From Desulfotignum sp. (GTDB lineage Bacteria > Desulfobacterota > Desulfobacteria > Desulfobacterales > Desulfobacteraceae): 64,000 nucleotides of DNA. The stretch is taken from contig JAABSO010000012.1 in NCBI GenBank assembly GCA_011390335.1, positions 1-64,000 on the forward strand. The letters run 5' to 3'. Below the pieces are notes generated by a model, which worked only from the letters and a program-made list of their open reading frames with translations, ran no database searches and was not told the DNA's origin. A program made the position numbers and the translations under genes. Positions 9,493-19,264 of the stretch are shown here, piece by piece. Numbering within the stretch: position 1 is the first letter of the stretch; each line of letters opens with the position of its first letter.

Positions 9493-10113
9493 TTGATAAT
9501 AAAAAAACTGTCAGTCGGTCCCATCATGGCAAACTGTTTTATCTTAGGGTGTGAACAAACCAAAGAAGCGGTGGTGATCGATCCGGGGGATGATGCCGAC
9601 CGGATACTCATGGAACTTGCCAAAGCAGAACTCAAAGTGACGTACCTGATTAACACCCATGGCCATTTTGACCACGTGGGGGCCAATAAGCGCATGAAAG
9701 AAGTGAGCGGCGCCACCCTTGCCATTCACCCGGATGATGCGCCCATGCTGTCCCAGTTGTCCAGATCAGCCGCGTCATTCGGTCTGGCTGCCGAGAACTC
9801 CCCGGAACCGGACATGCTGCTCAATGACGGGGACAAGGTAACTTTCGGCAGCATCACCCTTACGGTCATCCATACCCCGGGCCATTCCAGGGGCGGTATC
9901 TGCCTCTACACAGAGGGCCATCTGTTTGCAGGCGATACCCTGTTTGCCGGGTCCATCGGCAGGACAGATCTGCCTGGCGGAGATTATGATACCCTGATTG
10001 CCAGCATCAAGGAAAAACTGCTGAATCTGCCGGATGATACCACCGTTTATACCGGACACGGTCCGGAAACCACTTTGCTGAATGAAAAAAGGATGAATCC
10101 TTTCCTGAGATGA
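9493..10113 (+). CDS. MBL-fold metallohydrolase, glyoxalase II-like
   Basis: A 206-residue soluble metallo-beta-lactamase-fold hydrolase. The metal-binding THGHFDHVG motif is near residue 55, with HTPGHSRGG near residue 135 and an aspartate in AGDTLFAGSIGRTD. Such short proteins are hydroxyacylglutathione-hydrolase-like thioesterases of uncertain substrate. The start is taken as TTG at 9493 because a strong AAGGAGG (9481-9487) lies five to six bases before it; an in-frame ATG at 9469 has no such site. The stop overlaps the start of pabBC. Confidence 0.85.
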   Translation: MIIKKLSVGPIMANCFILGCEQTKEAVVIDPGDDADRILMELAKAELKVTYLINTHGHFDHVGANKRMKEVSGATLAIHPDDAPMLSQLSRSAASFGLAAENSPEPDMLLNDGDKVTFGSITLTVIHTPGHSRGGICLYTEGHLFAGDTLFAGSIGRTDLPGGDYDTLIASIKEKLLNLPDDTTVYTGHGPETTLLNEKRMNPFLR

Positions 10114-12353
10114 ACCAGTGGGTGACACACCTGCCAAAGGTGGTCTCTGTCTGGCAGGAAGAGATTGTCCTGCCTGTTTGCCTTGGGCAGTTTGCCGCCC
10201 GGTTCAGTCACATGCCGGGCACGGTGATGCTTTTGTCCGGCGCAGACCTGGATGCATCCCAATACCATATTCTGGGTATCCTGCCCTGGCTTTCCATAAA
10301 AGGGACCGGTAAAAAGCTTGCCATCGCCTGTGAGGAAAAAAACCTGGTCCTGGATGATGATCCCTTTGTGTGTCTGCAGGCCCTGCTGGACCACTGTCAC
10401 CTGAAAAATACTGATTATCTGCCGCCCATGGCAGCCGGTCTTATGGGGTATTTTGCCTACGATCTCAAGGATCTGATCGAAGACCTGCCCCAGACCTGTA
10501 TGGGAACCGGTCTGCCTGATATCTGTGTGTATGCCCCGTCCATGATCCTGGTGCAGCACCGGACCACAGAAAAGACCACCCTTTTTGTGCCCATCCTGGA
10601 AAACAAAGGCTTAGGAGAGACCCCGCAGGCCTATGTCCTTCGCATGAAAAAAAAATTGTGGGATGACACCCCGGCAGCTGATTTAGACATTGGATTCTGC
10701 ATTGATGCCAGGGGGCTTGTTTCCGGGTTTACAAAAGATGCATACCTGGATGCGGTAAAAAAAATCATCCAGTATCTTACGGCCGGAGATATCTACCAGG
10801 CCAACTTGTCCCAGCGGTTTGAAACCGGGTTTTCCGGCAACGCCTATGCCCTGTTTCTGGCATTGTTCCAGCGGAATCCAGCCCCGTTTTTTTCATTTAT
10901 TCAGGCAGGTGACCACCAGATTGTTTCCACCTCACCGGAAAGGTTTATCAGGCAGACGGGGAACCAGGTGGAAACCCGGCCCATTAAAGGCACCATTGCC
11001 AGGGGAACCACTTCAAAAGAAGATAAAAAAAACGGTGAGATGCTTTCCAAAAGCACCAAGGATGATGCTGAACTGACCATGATCGTGGATCTCATGCGCA
11101 ATGATCTGTCCAGGGTCACCACCCATGGATCTGTGCAGGTTGTGGAACACAAACGCCTGGAACCCTATGACAACGTATTTCATCTGGTGTCTGTCGTCCA
11201 GGGAGTGCTTGGGCCCGAAAAAACCGGGGTGGATCTGCTGAAGGCCTGTTTTCCCGGAGGTTCCATCACCGGGTGTCCCAAGATCCGGGCCATGGAGATC
11301 ATTGATGAACTGGAACCGGTCAAGCGCCATGTGTATACCGGCTCCATCGGATATATCAGCTTTCATGACACCATGGATCTGTCCATTGCCATCCGCACGG
11401 CCACAATAAAAGAAAACCGGATTTTCTTTTCAGTAGGGGGCGGTATTGTGTATGATTCTGATCCCCTTCAGGAGTTTCAGGAAACCCTGGACAAGGGACA
11501 GACCATCATGGAAACACTGACCCGGGGTGCAGACGGGCATTGCGAAAAAGGCCCCCGGGCCTGGGTAAACGGGAAGATCGTGGACCAGGACCAGGCAATG
11601 GTGCCGGCGGATATCCCGGGATTTCAATACGGGGCAGGGGTTTTTGAAACTATCCGGGTGGAAAAAGGCAGTGCTGTGCGGCTGAGCGCCCATATCCAGC
11701 GCATGTACCGCTCCTGGCAGGCCCTGGTCGGCACGGATCCGCCGGATATCACATGGTCCAGGGTGGTGGACTTGCTGGTGAAAGAAAACAGCCTGCAAAA
11801 AGGTACAGCAGCAGTAAAGATTATCATGGCAAAACCCGGATTCCTGGCTGCCTTTGCCAGGCCCTACCGCCACCGCCTCTCTGTCCTTGGCAAAACCGGG
11901 CTGGATCTTGTGACCTACCCGTACCCCAGACAAACGCCCCTGGCAGACCACAAGACACTGAATTACCTGTTTTATGACCAGGCAGGCCGATATGCAAAAG
12001 ACAACAATGGTGATGAAGCCCTGATTTTGAATCCTGACCAGACTGTTTCGGAAACCAATACCTGCAATATCCTGATCATTCAGGACAGAAAGGTCCTTGT
12101 GCCGGAATCACCCCATGTACTGCCCGGTGTAACCCTGGCTGCTGCTGTATCCGGTTTGGAGCGCCAGGGCTACGTGGCAGTATACAAACCTATCCCTGCC
12201 CGTGACCTGGCATCCTTTCCCAATATTTTTTTAACCAATGCCCTCATGGGAATGGTGCGGGTGAACCATGTGGATGGAAAAAAGATCTGCCATGAAAAAG
12301 GACTGTATGAAACGGTAAATGCCGGGATCGTGAATATTGGGGGCATGAGTTGA
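10110..12353 (+). CDS. Fused aminodeoxychorismate synthase component I / aminodeoxychorismate lyase
   Basis: A 747-residue fusion for p-aminobenzoate synthesis. Residues about 1-470 are a chorismate-binding PabB domain, with GDIYQANLSQRF, the EGRxVGR-region equivalent TRPIKGTIARG, GGSITGCPKIRAMEIID and FSVGGGIVYDSDP. From about residue 485 follows a class IV aminotransferase (PabC/BCAT-like) with GAGVFETIRV, a lysine region AAVKIIMAKPGF and ETNTCNILI. The glutamine amidotransferase PabA is not encoded nearby. pABA feeds folate synthesis, which fits the C1 metabolism of the organism. Confidence 0.9.
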   Translation: MNQWVTHLPKVVSVWQEEIVLPVCLGQFAARFSHMPGTVMLLSGADLDASQYHILGILPWLSIKGTGKKLAIACEEKNLVLDDDPFVCLQALLDHCHLKNTDYLPPMAAGLMGYFAYDLKDLIEDLPQTCMGTGLPDICVYAPSMILVQHRTTEKTTLFVPILENKGLGETPQAYVLRMKKKLWDDTPAADLDIGFCIDARGLVSGFTKDAYLDAVKKIIQYLTAGDIYQANLSQRFETGFSGNAYALFLALFQRNPAPFFSFIQAGDHQIVSTSPERFIRQTGNQVETRPIKGTIARGTTSKEDKKNGEMLSKSTKDDAELTMIVDLMRNDLSRVTTHGSVQVVEHKRLEPYDNVFHLVSVVQGVLGPEKTGVDLLKACFPGGSITGCPKIRAMEIIDELEPVKRHVYTGSIGYISFHDTMDLSIAIRTATIKENRIFFSVGGGIVYDSDPLQEFQETLDKGQTIMETLTRGADGHCEKGPRAWVNGKIVDQDQAMVPADIPGFQYGAGVFETIRVEKGSAVRLSAHIQRMYRSWQALVGTDPPDITWSRVVDLLVKENSLQKGTAAVKIIMAKPGFLAAFARPYRHRLSVLGKTGLDLVTYPYPRQTPLADHKTLNYLFYDQAGRYAKDNNGDEALILNPDQTVSETNTCNILIIQDRKVLVPESPHVLPGVTLAAAVSGLERQGYVAVYKPIPARDLASFPNIFLTNALMGMVRVNHVDGKKICHEKGLYETVNAGIVNIGGMS

Positions 12354-12401
12354 TTTTCCCCCCTTTTTGTATACAAACTCCTCAAAAAAAAAGAGATATG
12401 T

Positions 12402-13034
12402 ATGAATATATCAAAGATCAAGGCTGTTGTATTTGACTGTGACGGGGTGCTGTTTGATACAGCCCTGGCCAACCGCAAATTTTATGATGAGGTGCTGGCG
12501 CGTTTTGACAGACCCTCTCTGACCGATGAGCAGTTTTTACAGGTGCACATGATGACGGTTGCCAATGCAGTGGCATACCTGTTTGCCGATATCACCGATC
12601 ATGCTCCTGTGTTTCACTGTCTTAAACAGATCGGATACCAAAAATTCATTCCGTACATGAAAATGGAGGACGGGCTGGCAGCGCTTCTCACAGATCTTGC
12701 AGCCCATGGCTATATCCGGGCTGTTGCCACCAACCGCACCGACACGATGCAAAAGGTGCTCGAGGATTACAGCCTGGATGACAAATTTGAGATGGTGGTC
12801 ACCGCTGCAGACGTGGACAACCCCAAACCCCATCCAGAGCAGCTGGAAAAAATCATGGCCCGGTTTTCTCTGCATCCGGACCAGGTACTGTTTATCGGGG
12901 ACTCCATTTATGACCAGCAGGCTGCCCGGGCAGCAGGTACTTTTTTTGCCGCCTTTAAAAAGCCCGGCCTTGAAGCAGATATCCATGCCCGGGCCATGCA
13001 GGATATTTCACAGGTTTTACAGATAAATAAATAA
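12402..13034 (+). CDS. HAD-family hydrolase, phosphoglycolate-phosphatase-like
   Basis: A 210-residue cytoplasmic phosphatase of the haloacid dehalogenase superfamily. Motif I is DCDGVLFDT (about residues 12-20), motif II lies in ATNRTD, and motifs III/IV in KPHPEQLE and FIGDSIYD. A helical cap domain is inserted after motif I, as in PGP-like members. The substrate cannot be read from the sequence. It stands between pabBC and sat with its own short leader. Confidence 0.85.
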   Translation: MNISKIKAVVFDCDGVLFDTALANRKFYDEVLARFDRPSLTDEQFLQVHMMTVANAVAYLFADITDHAPVFHCLKQIGYQKFIPYMKMEDGLAALLTDLAAHGYIRAVATNRTDTMQKVLEDYSLDDKFEMVVTAADVDNPKPHPEQLEKIMARFSLHPDQVLFIGDSIYDQQAARAAGTFFAAFKKPGLEADIHARAMQDISQVLQINK

Positions 13035-13039
13035 AATTC

Positions 13040-13160
13040 TTGACAAATTTGCCAATCATCATTAAATCTTACAAGATTTTTATTATAGATTTTCAATAAA
13101 TGTTGAAGCAACATTTATTAGGTTTGGGTTAATATATAAACTGTAAGGAGAATGCGTTAT
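13040..13160 (+). promoter_or_regulatory. sat promoter region
   Basis: The AT-rich leader of sat holds a consensus TTGACA (13040-13045) with a poor -10 17 bases later, and a second AT-rich candidate -10 (TATATA around 13132). A perfect 11-bp palindrome lies between them. An AAGGAG site (13145-13150) serves the ATG at 13161. Confidence 0.4.
13095..13119. promoter_or_regulatory. Perfect 11-bp inverted repeat upstream of sat
   Basis: The arms 13095-13105 (AATAAATGTTG) and 13109-13119 are exact reverse complements around the triplet AAG. It lies 42-66 bases before the sat start, in a position for an operator or a leader hairpin. It does not match the Rex or HcpR consensus I know from sulfate reducers. 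Confidence 0.6.
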
Positions 13161-14438
13161 ATGTCTAAATTAGTAGCCCCCCACGGTGGAAAAGGTCTGG
13201 TATGCTGCAAGCTTGAAGGTGCTGAGCTGGAAGCGGAACTCAAAAAAGCCCAGGGCCTGAAAAAGGTCGAAATCTCTTCCCAGGTAAAAGGTGACCTTGT
13301 CATGCTGGGAATCGGTGGTTTCAGCCCCTTGAACGGTTTTATGACCAAAGCGGACTGGAAAAGTGTGTGTGAAGACTACCTGCTGGCTGATGGTACATTC
13401 TGGCCGGTGCCGGTGATGCTGGATGTTGCCAAGGAAGATGCCGCCGAGATCAAGGAAGGGGATGAAATCGCCCTGGAAAGAAACGGTGAGATCTATGCCA
13501 CCATGAAGGTGGAAGAAAAGTTTGAAATGGGTGAAGACGAGAAAAAATGGGAAAGTGAAAAGGTTTATAAGGGCCACGGAGAAGAATCTGCAGACGACGT
13601 GTTCTGGAAAGTTGCCATGGAAGACCATCCCGGGGTTCAGATGGTTATGGCCAGAAAAGAGTTCTGCCTGGCCGGTCCTGTAAAAGTGCTGTCCGAGGGT
13701 GAATTTCCGGAAAAATTCAAAGGGGTTTACCTGACACCTGCTGAAACCCGCGCCATTTTTGATGAAAGAGGCTGGGCCAACGTGGCTGCCATGCAGTTGA
13801 GAAACCCCATGCACAGATCCCATGAACATCTGTGCAAAATCGCCCTGGATGTCTGTGACGGCGTACTGATCCATTCTCTTATCGGAAACCTGAAACCCGG
13901 TGACATCCCGGCGGAAGTCAGAATCAAATGTATTGATACCTTGATCAAAGGCTATTTCGTACCCGAGAATGTTGTGAATGCCGGTTATCCCCTTGACATG
14001 CGGTATGCCGGTCCCAGAGAAGCCCTTCTCCATGCCACCTTCCGCCAGAACTACGGGGTTAATAGAATGATCATCGGCCGTGACCATGCCGGTGTGGGTG
14101 ACTTTTACACCCTGTTTGAGGCCCAGGAAATATTTGAGCAAATTCCCCAGCCCGAGGAAGACGGCAAAAGACTGCTGTGCGAACCGTTGAAGATTGACTG
14201 GACCTTCTACTGCTACAAGTGTGACGGCATGGCTTCCATGAAAACCTGCCCCCATACAAAAGATGACCGGGTGATTCTGTCCGGAACCAAACTGCGGCAT
14301 GCCCTTTCCAACAATGAAGAGGTGGTGGACCATTTCGGCCGTGATGAAGTACTGGTTCTTTTGAGAGAATACTATGCCGGTCTCACCGACAAGGTTGAGG
14401 TAAAACTGCAGAGCCATGCAGAAGGCAGCAAGATGTAA
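13161..14438 (+). CDS. sat: Sulfate adenylyltransferase (ATP sulfurylase), dissimilatory type
   Basis: Activates sulfate to adenosine 5'-phosphosulfate, the first step of dissimilatory sulfate reduction. The 425-residue protein has the homo-oligomeric Sat signature: [15 protein letters not shown] (about residues 210-224) with the HxxH-type nucleotide loop, [11 protein letters not shown] (about residues 311-321) and a C-terminal [14 protein letters not shown] with cysteines able to bind metal. The ATG at 13161 is preferred to one at 13152 because of its spacing to AAGGAG. aprAB, dsr and qmo genes are not in the window. A strong terminator follows. Confidence 0.96.
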   Translation: MSKLVAPHGGKGLVCCKLEGAELEAELKKAQGLKKVEISSQVKGDLVMLGIGGFSPLNGFMTKADWKSVCEDYLLADGTFWPVPVMLDVAKEDAAEIKEGDEIALERNGEIYATMKVEEKFEMGEDEKKWESEKVYKGHGEESADDVFWKVAMEDHPGVQMVMARKEFCLAGPVKVLSEGEFPEKFKGVYLTPAETRAIFDERGWANVAAMQLRNPMHRSHEHLCKIALDVCDGVLIHSLIGNLKPGDIPAEVRIKCIDTLIKGYFVPENVVNAGYPLDMRYAGPREALLHATFRQNYGVNRMIIGRDHAGVGDFYTLFEAQEIFEQIPQPEEDGKRLLCEPLKIDWTFYCYKCDGMASMKTCPHTKDDRVILSGTKLRHALSNNEEVVDHFGRDEVLVLLREYYAGLTDKVEVKLQSHAEGSKM

Positions 14439-14471
14439 TCTGATTTAAAATTATTCAGTGTTTTATTAATA

Positions 14472-14512
14472 AAAGGGCCCTGTTCCAGAAAATGGAACAG
14501 GGCCCTTTGTTA
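14472..14512 (+). terminator. Intrinsic terminator of sat
   Basis: A perfect 16-bp stem (14472-14487 with 14493-14508), GGGCCC-rich, with a 5-base loop. A short T-containing tail follows, and the A-run at the left arm would give a T-run on the minus strand, so it may act for the convergent PiT gene too. Confidence 0.85.
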
Positions 14513-14518
14513 TATGAA

Positions 14519-14626
14519 AGCCGTCAGTACGCAGTACTCAGTTATCAGCTTCCAGTAGATAATTACAAATTTTCCCCTGTTGGATACTACCGGCTAACAG
14601 CTAAAGGCTAACAGCTAACAGCAATT
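14519..14626. repeat. Period-7 repeat tract between sat and the PiT gene
   Basis: Starts directly after TTATATGAAAG. Degenerate heptamers AGCCGTC, AGTACGC, AGTACTC, AGTTATC, AGCTTCC and AGTAGAT run from 14519 to 14560 and weaken to 14574. A second block at 14592-14626 reads GGCTAAC, AGCTAAA, GGCTAAC, AGCTAAC, AGCAATT. It is of the same type as the tracts at 6488 and 37931. Confidence 0.75.
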
Positions 14627-14634
14627 ATTGCTGG

Positions 14635-16926
14635 TCAATCCAGATGGCGGTCTGCGCAGACAGACCCGGCTTTGTTTTTTTCCGACCGTTCCAGTTTGAA
14701 TGCCTCATTGAATATTTCCAGCAGCTTGACCAGCTGTTTGGCCATCATCACGCAATTGCCTGAGATGGCATAAAACAATATACTTAACCGTGTCTTTGAG
14801 GAATCATTGCGGATACGCTCAATCTGGTTGGCATTGAAATCATCCACCAGTTCCCGCAGATAATGAAACTGTTCCACCATTTCCTGGCAGTCCACGGTCT
14901 GTTTATTTTTCAAAGCGGTCTCCACCGTTAAAAAGATATCAAGGATGACTTTTTTGATCTCCATGAGCTCTTTTACCTGCACCGGCAAAAGGCCTTTGTG
15001 GCGGTTGGACACATGCATGGTGCTGCGGATAACCGTATCTCTGTATCCATCGGACAGTTTCTGCAGCCGCCTGATGATCTGGTAATAGTTATAGGATATC
15101 TGGTTGTCTTCCTTCTGGAGCAGGCGCAGCACCTTGAAAATATTGGCGACAATGACATTGGTGCTCAGCTGGACCTGCTTGGTGCGTTTTCTTTCCTGGC
15201 GCAGGGTGACAATGTCTTCGGTAAACAGGGCATCAAAGGTTTTGTCAAAGGATTCTCTGATGCCCCGAAGCTGCAGGGCCAGGTGGTCAAAGGTGTCAGA
15301 CACGGCAGCCTGAAAATCTTCCACTTTTTCAAACTGGAAGATCTTCATCTCTTCCTTGTCTTTTGCATGGGTGTCATGTTTTTTCTTGTTATTCCAGATC
15401 ATGAATCCGGCAAATACCATGAGACCGGTTATGCCGAATGCATTGAAATAAAAAATAATGCTGGCAAAGATAAAGGCCACCATAAAGGCTATAAATGCGG
15501 TCATAAACCAGCCCCCCACCACGGCCAGCACGCCGGTGATGCGGAAAACAGCACTTTCTCTTCCCCAGGCCTGGTCGGAAAAAGAGGATCCCATGGCCAC
15601 CATAAAGGTGACATAGGTGGTGGACAGGGGCAGTTTCAGTGAAGTGGCAAAGGAAACCACGGCACTGGCCACCATCAGGTTGACAGATGCCCGGATCAGG
15701 TCAAAGGAAGGTTTTTCACCGGCGGAACCGGCATGGTGTTCAGTGGTAGGGGTGATTCTGGCGGCAACATGCCGGCGGACGGGTTCCGGCACAATGGTGC
15801 GCAGAGAGGCAAAAATATGGTAAAAAAAGGTCACAATCTTTCTGGACAGCCAGATGGATTCGAACCGTTCCGGGCCTTCATCCTGTTTTCCCAGACTGAT
15901 CTCTGTTTCGGTCACGGTTCTGGCTTTTTTTGAAACCCACAGGGTGACGACCATTATGGATCCGGCCAGAAGCATGATAAATGTCTGGGTCTGGACAGCC
16001 TTGCTCAGGGCTGCCATGGAAATGTTCATGGGGTCTGCGGATGCCAGGGCGGTTGTAAAGGCCTTGAGGCCGGCCAGGGGCACGCCGATGAAATTGACCA
16101 GGTCATTGGCGGCAAAGGCCATTGCCAGGGCAAAGGTGCCCACCAGGACAATGGGCTTGAGAATATTGACCCGGAAAATGGAGATCAGCAGCTGCAAAAT
16201 GGTGGCGGAAATGATAAATATGCCTGCCATGATGGTAAAGGTATGGTGGGCGATCCATGCCAGGCTGTTTTCATCCATGAAGGTGGCACCTTTGGCCCCT
16301 TTGATGAGAATAAAAAAGGTGATGGCGGTCATGGCCATCCCGCCCCAGACAGCGCCATACCGTGCAAGCCGTTTTTGGTAATCAAAGGTGAATAACAGCC
16401 GCGAGAAAAACTGCACCACTGCGCCTGAAAAAAAGGAGATCACAATGGACAGAAGAATTCCGCCCACAATGGCCATGGCTTTGGCGGTATTGATATAATC
16501 CCATAAGGCCATGACATTGTCAGGAGACTGCATGATTTTGATTAAAGAGATGGCCACTGCCGCCCCCAGCAGTTCAAATACAATGGAAACCGTGGTGGAG
16601 GTGGGCAGTCCATAGGTGTTGAACATGTCCAAAAGCAGGATATCGGTGATCATGACAGCAAGAAAGATCACCAGCAGCTCCGGCATGGTAAAAAACTGGG
16701 GATGAAAGATGCCTTTTCTGGCCACCTCCATCATGCCCCCTGAAAAGGTGACCCCTGCCAGAATCCCTAAGCTGGCCACAATCATGATGACAACAAAGGG
16801 GGCTGCTTTTGATCCGATGGATGAATTTAAAAAGTTGACCGCATCATTGGTTACCCCGATCATCAAATCAAAAAACGCAAACAGCAGCAAAATGCCGATA
16901 ATGATATAACAGAGTTCAAGGCTCAT
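14635..16926 (-). CDS. PiT-family inorganic phosphate transporter with C-terminal PhoU-like domain
   Basis: A 763-residue inner-membrane protein. The first part (to about residue 540) has many hydrophobic helices and the two PiT signature regions: GVTNDAVNFLNSSIGSKAAP near residue 25 and AFAANDLVNFIGVP near residue 285. From about residue 560 follows a soluble helical region resembling PhoU-type proteins. PiT carriers import phosphate by cation symport; some family members take sulfate instead, so the substrate is inferred. It is transcribed alone and faces sat. Confidence 0.88.
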   Translation of the reverse strand: MSLELCYIIIGILLLFAFFDLMIGVTNDAVNFLNSSIGSKAAPFVVIMIVASLGILAGVTFSGGMMEVARKGIFHPQFFTMPELLVIFLAVMITDILLLDMFNTYGLPTSTTVSIVFELLGAAVAISLIKIMQSPDNVMALWDYINTAKAMAIVGGILLSIVISFFSGAVVQFFSRLLFTFDYQKRLARYGAVWGGMAMTAITFFILIKGAKGATFMDENSLAWIAHHTFTIMAGIFIISATILQLLISIFRVNILKPIVLVGTFALAMAFAANDLVNFIGVPLAGLKAFTTALASADPMNISMAALSKAVQTQTFIMLLAGSIMVVTLWVSKKARTVTETEISLGKQDEGPERFESIWLSRKIVTFFYHIFASLRTIVPEPVRRHVAARITPTTEHHAGSAGEKPSFDLIRASVNLMVASAVVSFATSLKLPLSTTYVTFMVAMGSSFSDQAWGRESAVFRITGVLAVVGGWFMTAFIAFMVAFIFASIIFYFNAFGITGLMVFAGFMIWNNKKKHDTHAKDKEEMKIFQFEKVEDFQAAVSDTFDHLALQLRGIRESFDKTFDALFTEDIVTLRQERKRTKQVQLSTNVIVANIFKVLRLLQKEDNQISYNYYQIIRRLQKLSDGYRDTVIRSTMHVSNRHKGLLPVQVKELMEIKKVILDIFLTVETALKNKQTVDCQEMVEQFHYLRELVDDFNANQIERIRNDSSKTRLSILFYAISGNCVMMAKQLVKLLEIFNEAFKLERSEKNKAGSVCADRHLD

Positions 16927-17062
16927 AAATCTCTCATTTCAATAGGTTTTTCATCAAAAAAAATATGGTGACATCAAATTTTAACCATATACCAATAAAT
17001 GATCCGTTACATAAACTTTTTGGCTGAAATAATCAAGGATTTGCCGGGGGGCTCAAAGGGAT

Positions 17063-17956
17063 TTACCGGGATTTTATCTGCAGGATGGTATCATAGACCA
17101 GTTTTTTGGAAACCCTGTACCGGCTGGAAATTTCTTTTGCCAGCACTGCTGTGGGAACAGCGTCTTGTGCCATCCGATCCAGGATTACTGATTCCAGATC
17201 TGTTTGGGACAGTTTTTCCATTTCAGGGGCACCTGCCACAAACAGGGTGCATTCTCCTCTGGTATGGCCTGCTGCATCCAGGCGGGCCATGATATGGGAA
17301 AGGGGGCCTCTGATAAACTCTTCATGTAATTTGGTGACCTCCCGGGCCAGGCAGGCCTGTCTGTCTCCCAGTCCTGCCATGAGCTGATCAAGCAGAAGTC
17401 TGATTCTTTTCGGGGACTCATAAAAGATCAGGGTGGCCTGCCTGGATGCAAGTTTTTGAATGGCCCGAGTCTGCTGCTGCTGTTTTTTTGGCAGAAAACC
17501 GGCAAAGAAAAAACGGTCAGTCGGCAGACCTGCCGCGCTCAACCCTGCAATGACTGCACAGCACCCCGGGATGGGCACCACCCTGATGTTTTTTTTCAGC
17601 ACTGCTGTGACAAGCCTGAAGCCCGGATCGGAGATGCAGGGGGTGCCGGCATCCGTGATCAGGGCCACATCCCTGCCCTGCTGCAGGATAAAAATCAGTT
17701 TTGCCGCCCGATGTCCTTCATTGTGCTCATGGCAGGAGATGGTGTCAGTTGCAATATTGTAATGGGACAGCAGTTTTTTTGAATGGCGGGTATCTTCTGC
17801 TGCAATCAGAAAAACCTCTTTTAAGATGCGCACCGCCCTGAAGGTGATATCCTCGAGATTGCCCACAGGGGTGGCAACAATATAGAGGGTGCCGCAGTCA
17901 GGGGAGGGGTTATCCTGAAAAGAATGCATGGGGGATATGGTTGATGCGGCAGACAT
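17063..17956 (-). CDS. rsmI: 16S rRNA (cytidine-1402-2'-O)-methyltransferase
   Basis: SAM-dependent tetrapyrrole-methylase-fold enzyme that methylates the ribose of C1402 in the ribosomal decoding centre. Of 297 residues, GTLYIVATPVGNLEDITFRA (about residues 22-41) is the family start; DTRHSKKLL, ITDAGTPCISDPG and FAGFLPKK follow. The start at 17956 lies inside yraN (47-base overlap); an in-frame ATG at 17929 is an alternative. It is the last gene of the ffh-rpsP operon. Confidence 0.93.
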   Translation of the reverse strand: MSAASTISPMHSFQDNPSPDCGTLYIVATPVGNLEDITFRAVRILKEVFLIAAEDTRHSKKLLSHYNIATDTISCHEHNEGHRAAKLIFILQQGRDVALITDAGTPCISDPGFRLVTAVLKKNIRVVPIPGCCAVIAGLSAAGLPTDRFFFAGFLPKKQQQQTRAIQKLASRQATLIFYESPKRIRLLLDQLMAGLGDRQACLAREVTKLHEEFIRGPLSHIMARLDAAGHTRGECTLFVAGAPEMEKLSQTDLESVILDRMAQDAVPTAVLAKEISSRYRVSKKLVYDTILQIKSR

Positions 17957-18278
17957 CGTTTTCAGAAAGAATTTCCATTACATCAAACCGGATATGTTTT
18001 TGTCCATCCAGTGCCCGGGCTTTTATATACTGCCTGGCTGCCAGAATGATTTTTTTCTGTTTGGCCGGGGTGACCGCTTCTTTTGGCAGCCCTTTTTTTG
18101 CGCTGGTGCGGGTTTTTACCTCCACAAACACCAGGCAGTCTTCAATGGCTGCTATGATGTCAATTTCAGCAAACCGGGTGGTAAAATTGGTCTCAACAAT
18201 GGTGTATCCGGATGCGGCCAGGTGCTGTGCAGCCAGTTGTTCTCCGGACCGGCCCAGATCTTTGCAGTACCTTGTCAT
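17910..18278 (-). CDS. YraN family protein (UPF0102), endonuclease-fold
   Basis: A 122-residue predicted restriction-endonuclease-fold protein of unknown function. The pattern is GEQLAAQHLAASGYTIVETNF, then EIDIIA with the acidic catalytic-type residues, and VFVEVKTRTS (about residues 50-59). It overlaps rnhB by four bases at its start and rsmI at its end. The order rplS-rnhB-yraN is widespread. Confidence 0.92.
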   Translation of the reverse strand: MTRYCKDLGRSGEQLAAQHLAASGYTIVETNFTTRFAEIDIIAAIEDCLVFVEVKTRTSAKKGLPKEAVTPAKQKKIILAARQYIKARALDGQKHIRFDVMEILSENDVCRINHIPHAFFSG

Positions 18279-18886
18279 GGCCGGATAACCCCTTTGAAAG
18301 TTCTTCTGTGCACCGGGCAGGGGCCGTGATCCAGAATGGCTTTTTTGTGAAGCACCGTGGGGTAGCCTTTGTGCTGGATAAAGTTGTAGACCGGATAGGT
18401 CTGGTGCAGGGTCGTCATGATCCGATCCCGGGTCACCTTGGCAACAATGGACGCTGCTGCAATGGATATGCTTTTTGCATCCCCTTTTATGACCGGCTGC
18501 TGTGAAATATCCATGGAAAGGGTGAATTTGCCGTCCACCAGCAGAAAGTCCGGTGCAGTATCCAGATTTTTCACTGCCCGTTTCATGGACAAAAGTGCTG
18601 CAGAAAGGATATTAGCGGCATCGATCTCTTTGTGGTCACAGATGCCTACCCCTACAGCCACAGCCTCCTGCATGATCCTGGGAAAAAACAGGTTTCTTTT
18701 TTTTTCAGACAGTTTTTTGGAATCGGTAATTCCGGGGCACGTAAAACCATGGGGCAGTATCACTGCTGCAGACACAACAGGGCCGGCAAGGGGACCCCTG
18801 CCGGCCTCGTCAATGCCTGCAATCTGTGCATATCCGTTCTGACGGACCGCTTTTTCGATCTGCCACATGGGATCAGATTCACGCAA
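18275..18886 (-). CDS. rnhB: Ribonuclease HII
   Basis: Cleaves RNA in RNA-DNA hybrids, including single ribonucleotides. The 203 residues contain [21 protein letters not shown] (about residues 22-42) with the catalytic Asp-Glu pair, [19 protein letters not shown] and [13 protein letters not shown]. An ATG six codons downstream (18868) is an alternative start. It overlaps rplS by eight bases. Confidence 0.94.
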   Translation of the reverse strand: MRESDPMWQIEKAVRQNGYAQIAGIDEAGRGPLAGPVVSAAVILPHGFTCPGITDSKKLSEKKRNLFFPRIMQEAVAVGVGICDHKEIDAANILSAALLSMKRAVKNLDTAPDFLLVDGKFTLSMDISQQPVIKGDAKSISIAAASIVAKVTRDRIMTTLHQTYPVYNFIQHKGYPTVLHKKAILDHGPCPVHRRTFKGVIRP

Positions 18887-19229
18887 AGCGTTTTTCTTTG
18901 ATCCTGGCCGCTTTTCCGCGCAGGTTGCGCAGGTAGTAAAGTTTTGAGCGGCGTACCCGGCCTTTGGTCACAATTTCGACCTTGTCAATGATAGGTGAGT
19001 AAAGGGGAAAAATACGTTCCACCCCGACACCGCCGGATATTTTTCTCACAGTGAACCGGGCGCCTGCATGCCCTTTGGTTTTTTTGATGACAACCCCCTG
19101 GAAGATCTGGATACGTTCCTTTTCACCTTCCCTGATTTTGACATGCACCTTTATGGTGTCCCCGGAATCAAATCTCGGGATATCAAGGCGCATCTGTTCT
19201 TTTTCCAATTTCTCAATTACATTTGTCAT
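18879..19229 (-). CDS. rplS: 50S ribosomal protein L19
   Basis: A 116-residue ribosomal protein at the 30S-50S interface. Its typical sequence includes [43 protein letters not shown] and [24 protein letters not shown] ribosome binding site precedes the ATG. It stands after trmD and the RNA methyltransferase in the operon. Confidence 0.96.
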   Translation of the reverse strand: MTNVIEKLEKEQMRLDIPRFDSGDTIKVHVKIREGEKERIQIFQGVVIKKTKGHAGARFTVRKISGGVGVERIFPLYSPIIDKVEIVTKGRVRRSKLYYLRNLRGKAARIKEKRFA

Positions 19230-19264
19230 GTTTCCTCCTGTTTCCTTATCTGTATGGCTGCATA

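Noticed and set aside
13170..14417. 415-codon open frame antisense to sat
   Set aside because: It mirrors the codon structure of sat and has no family features or start signals.
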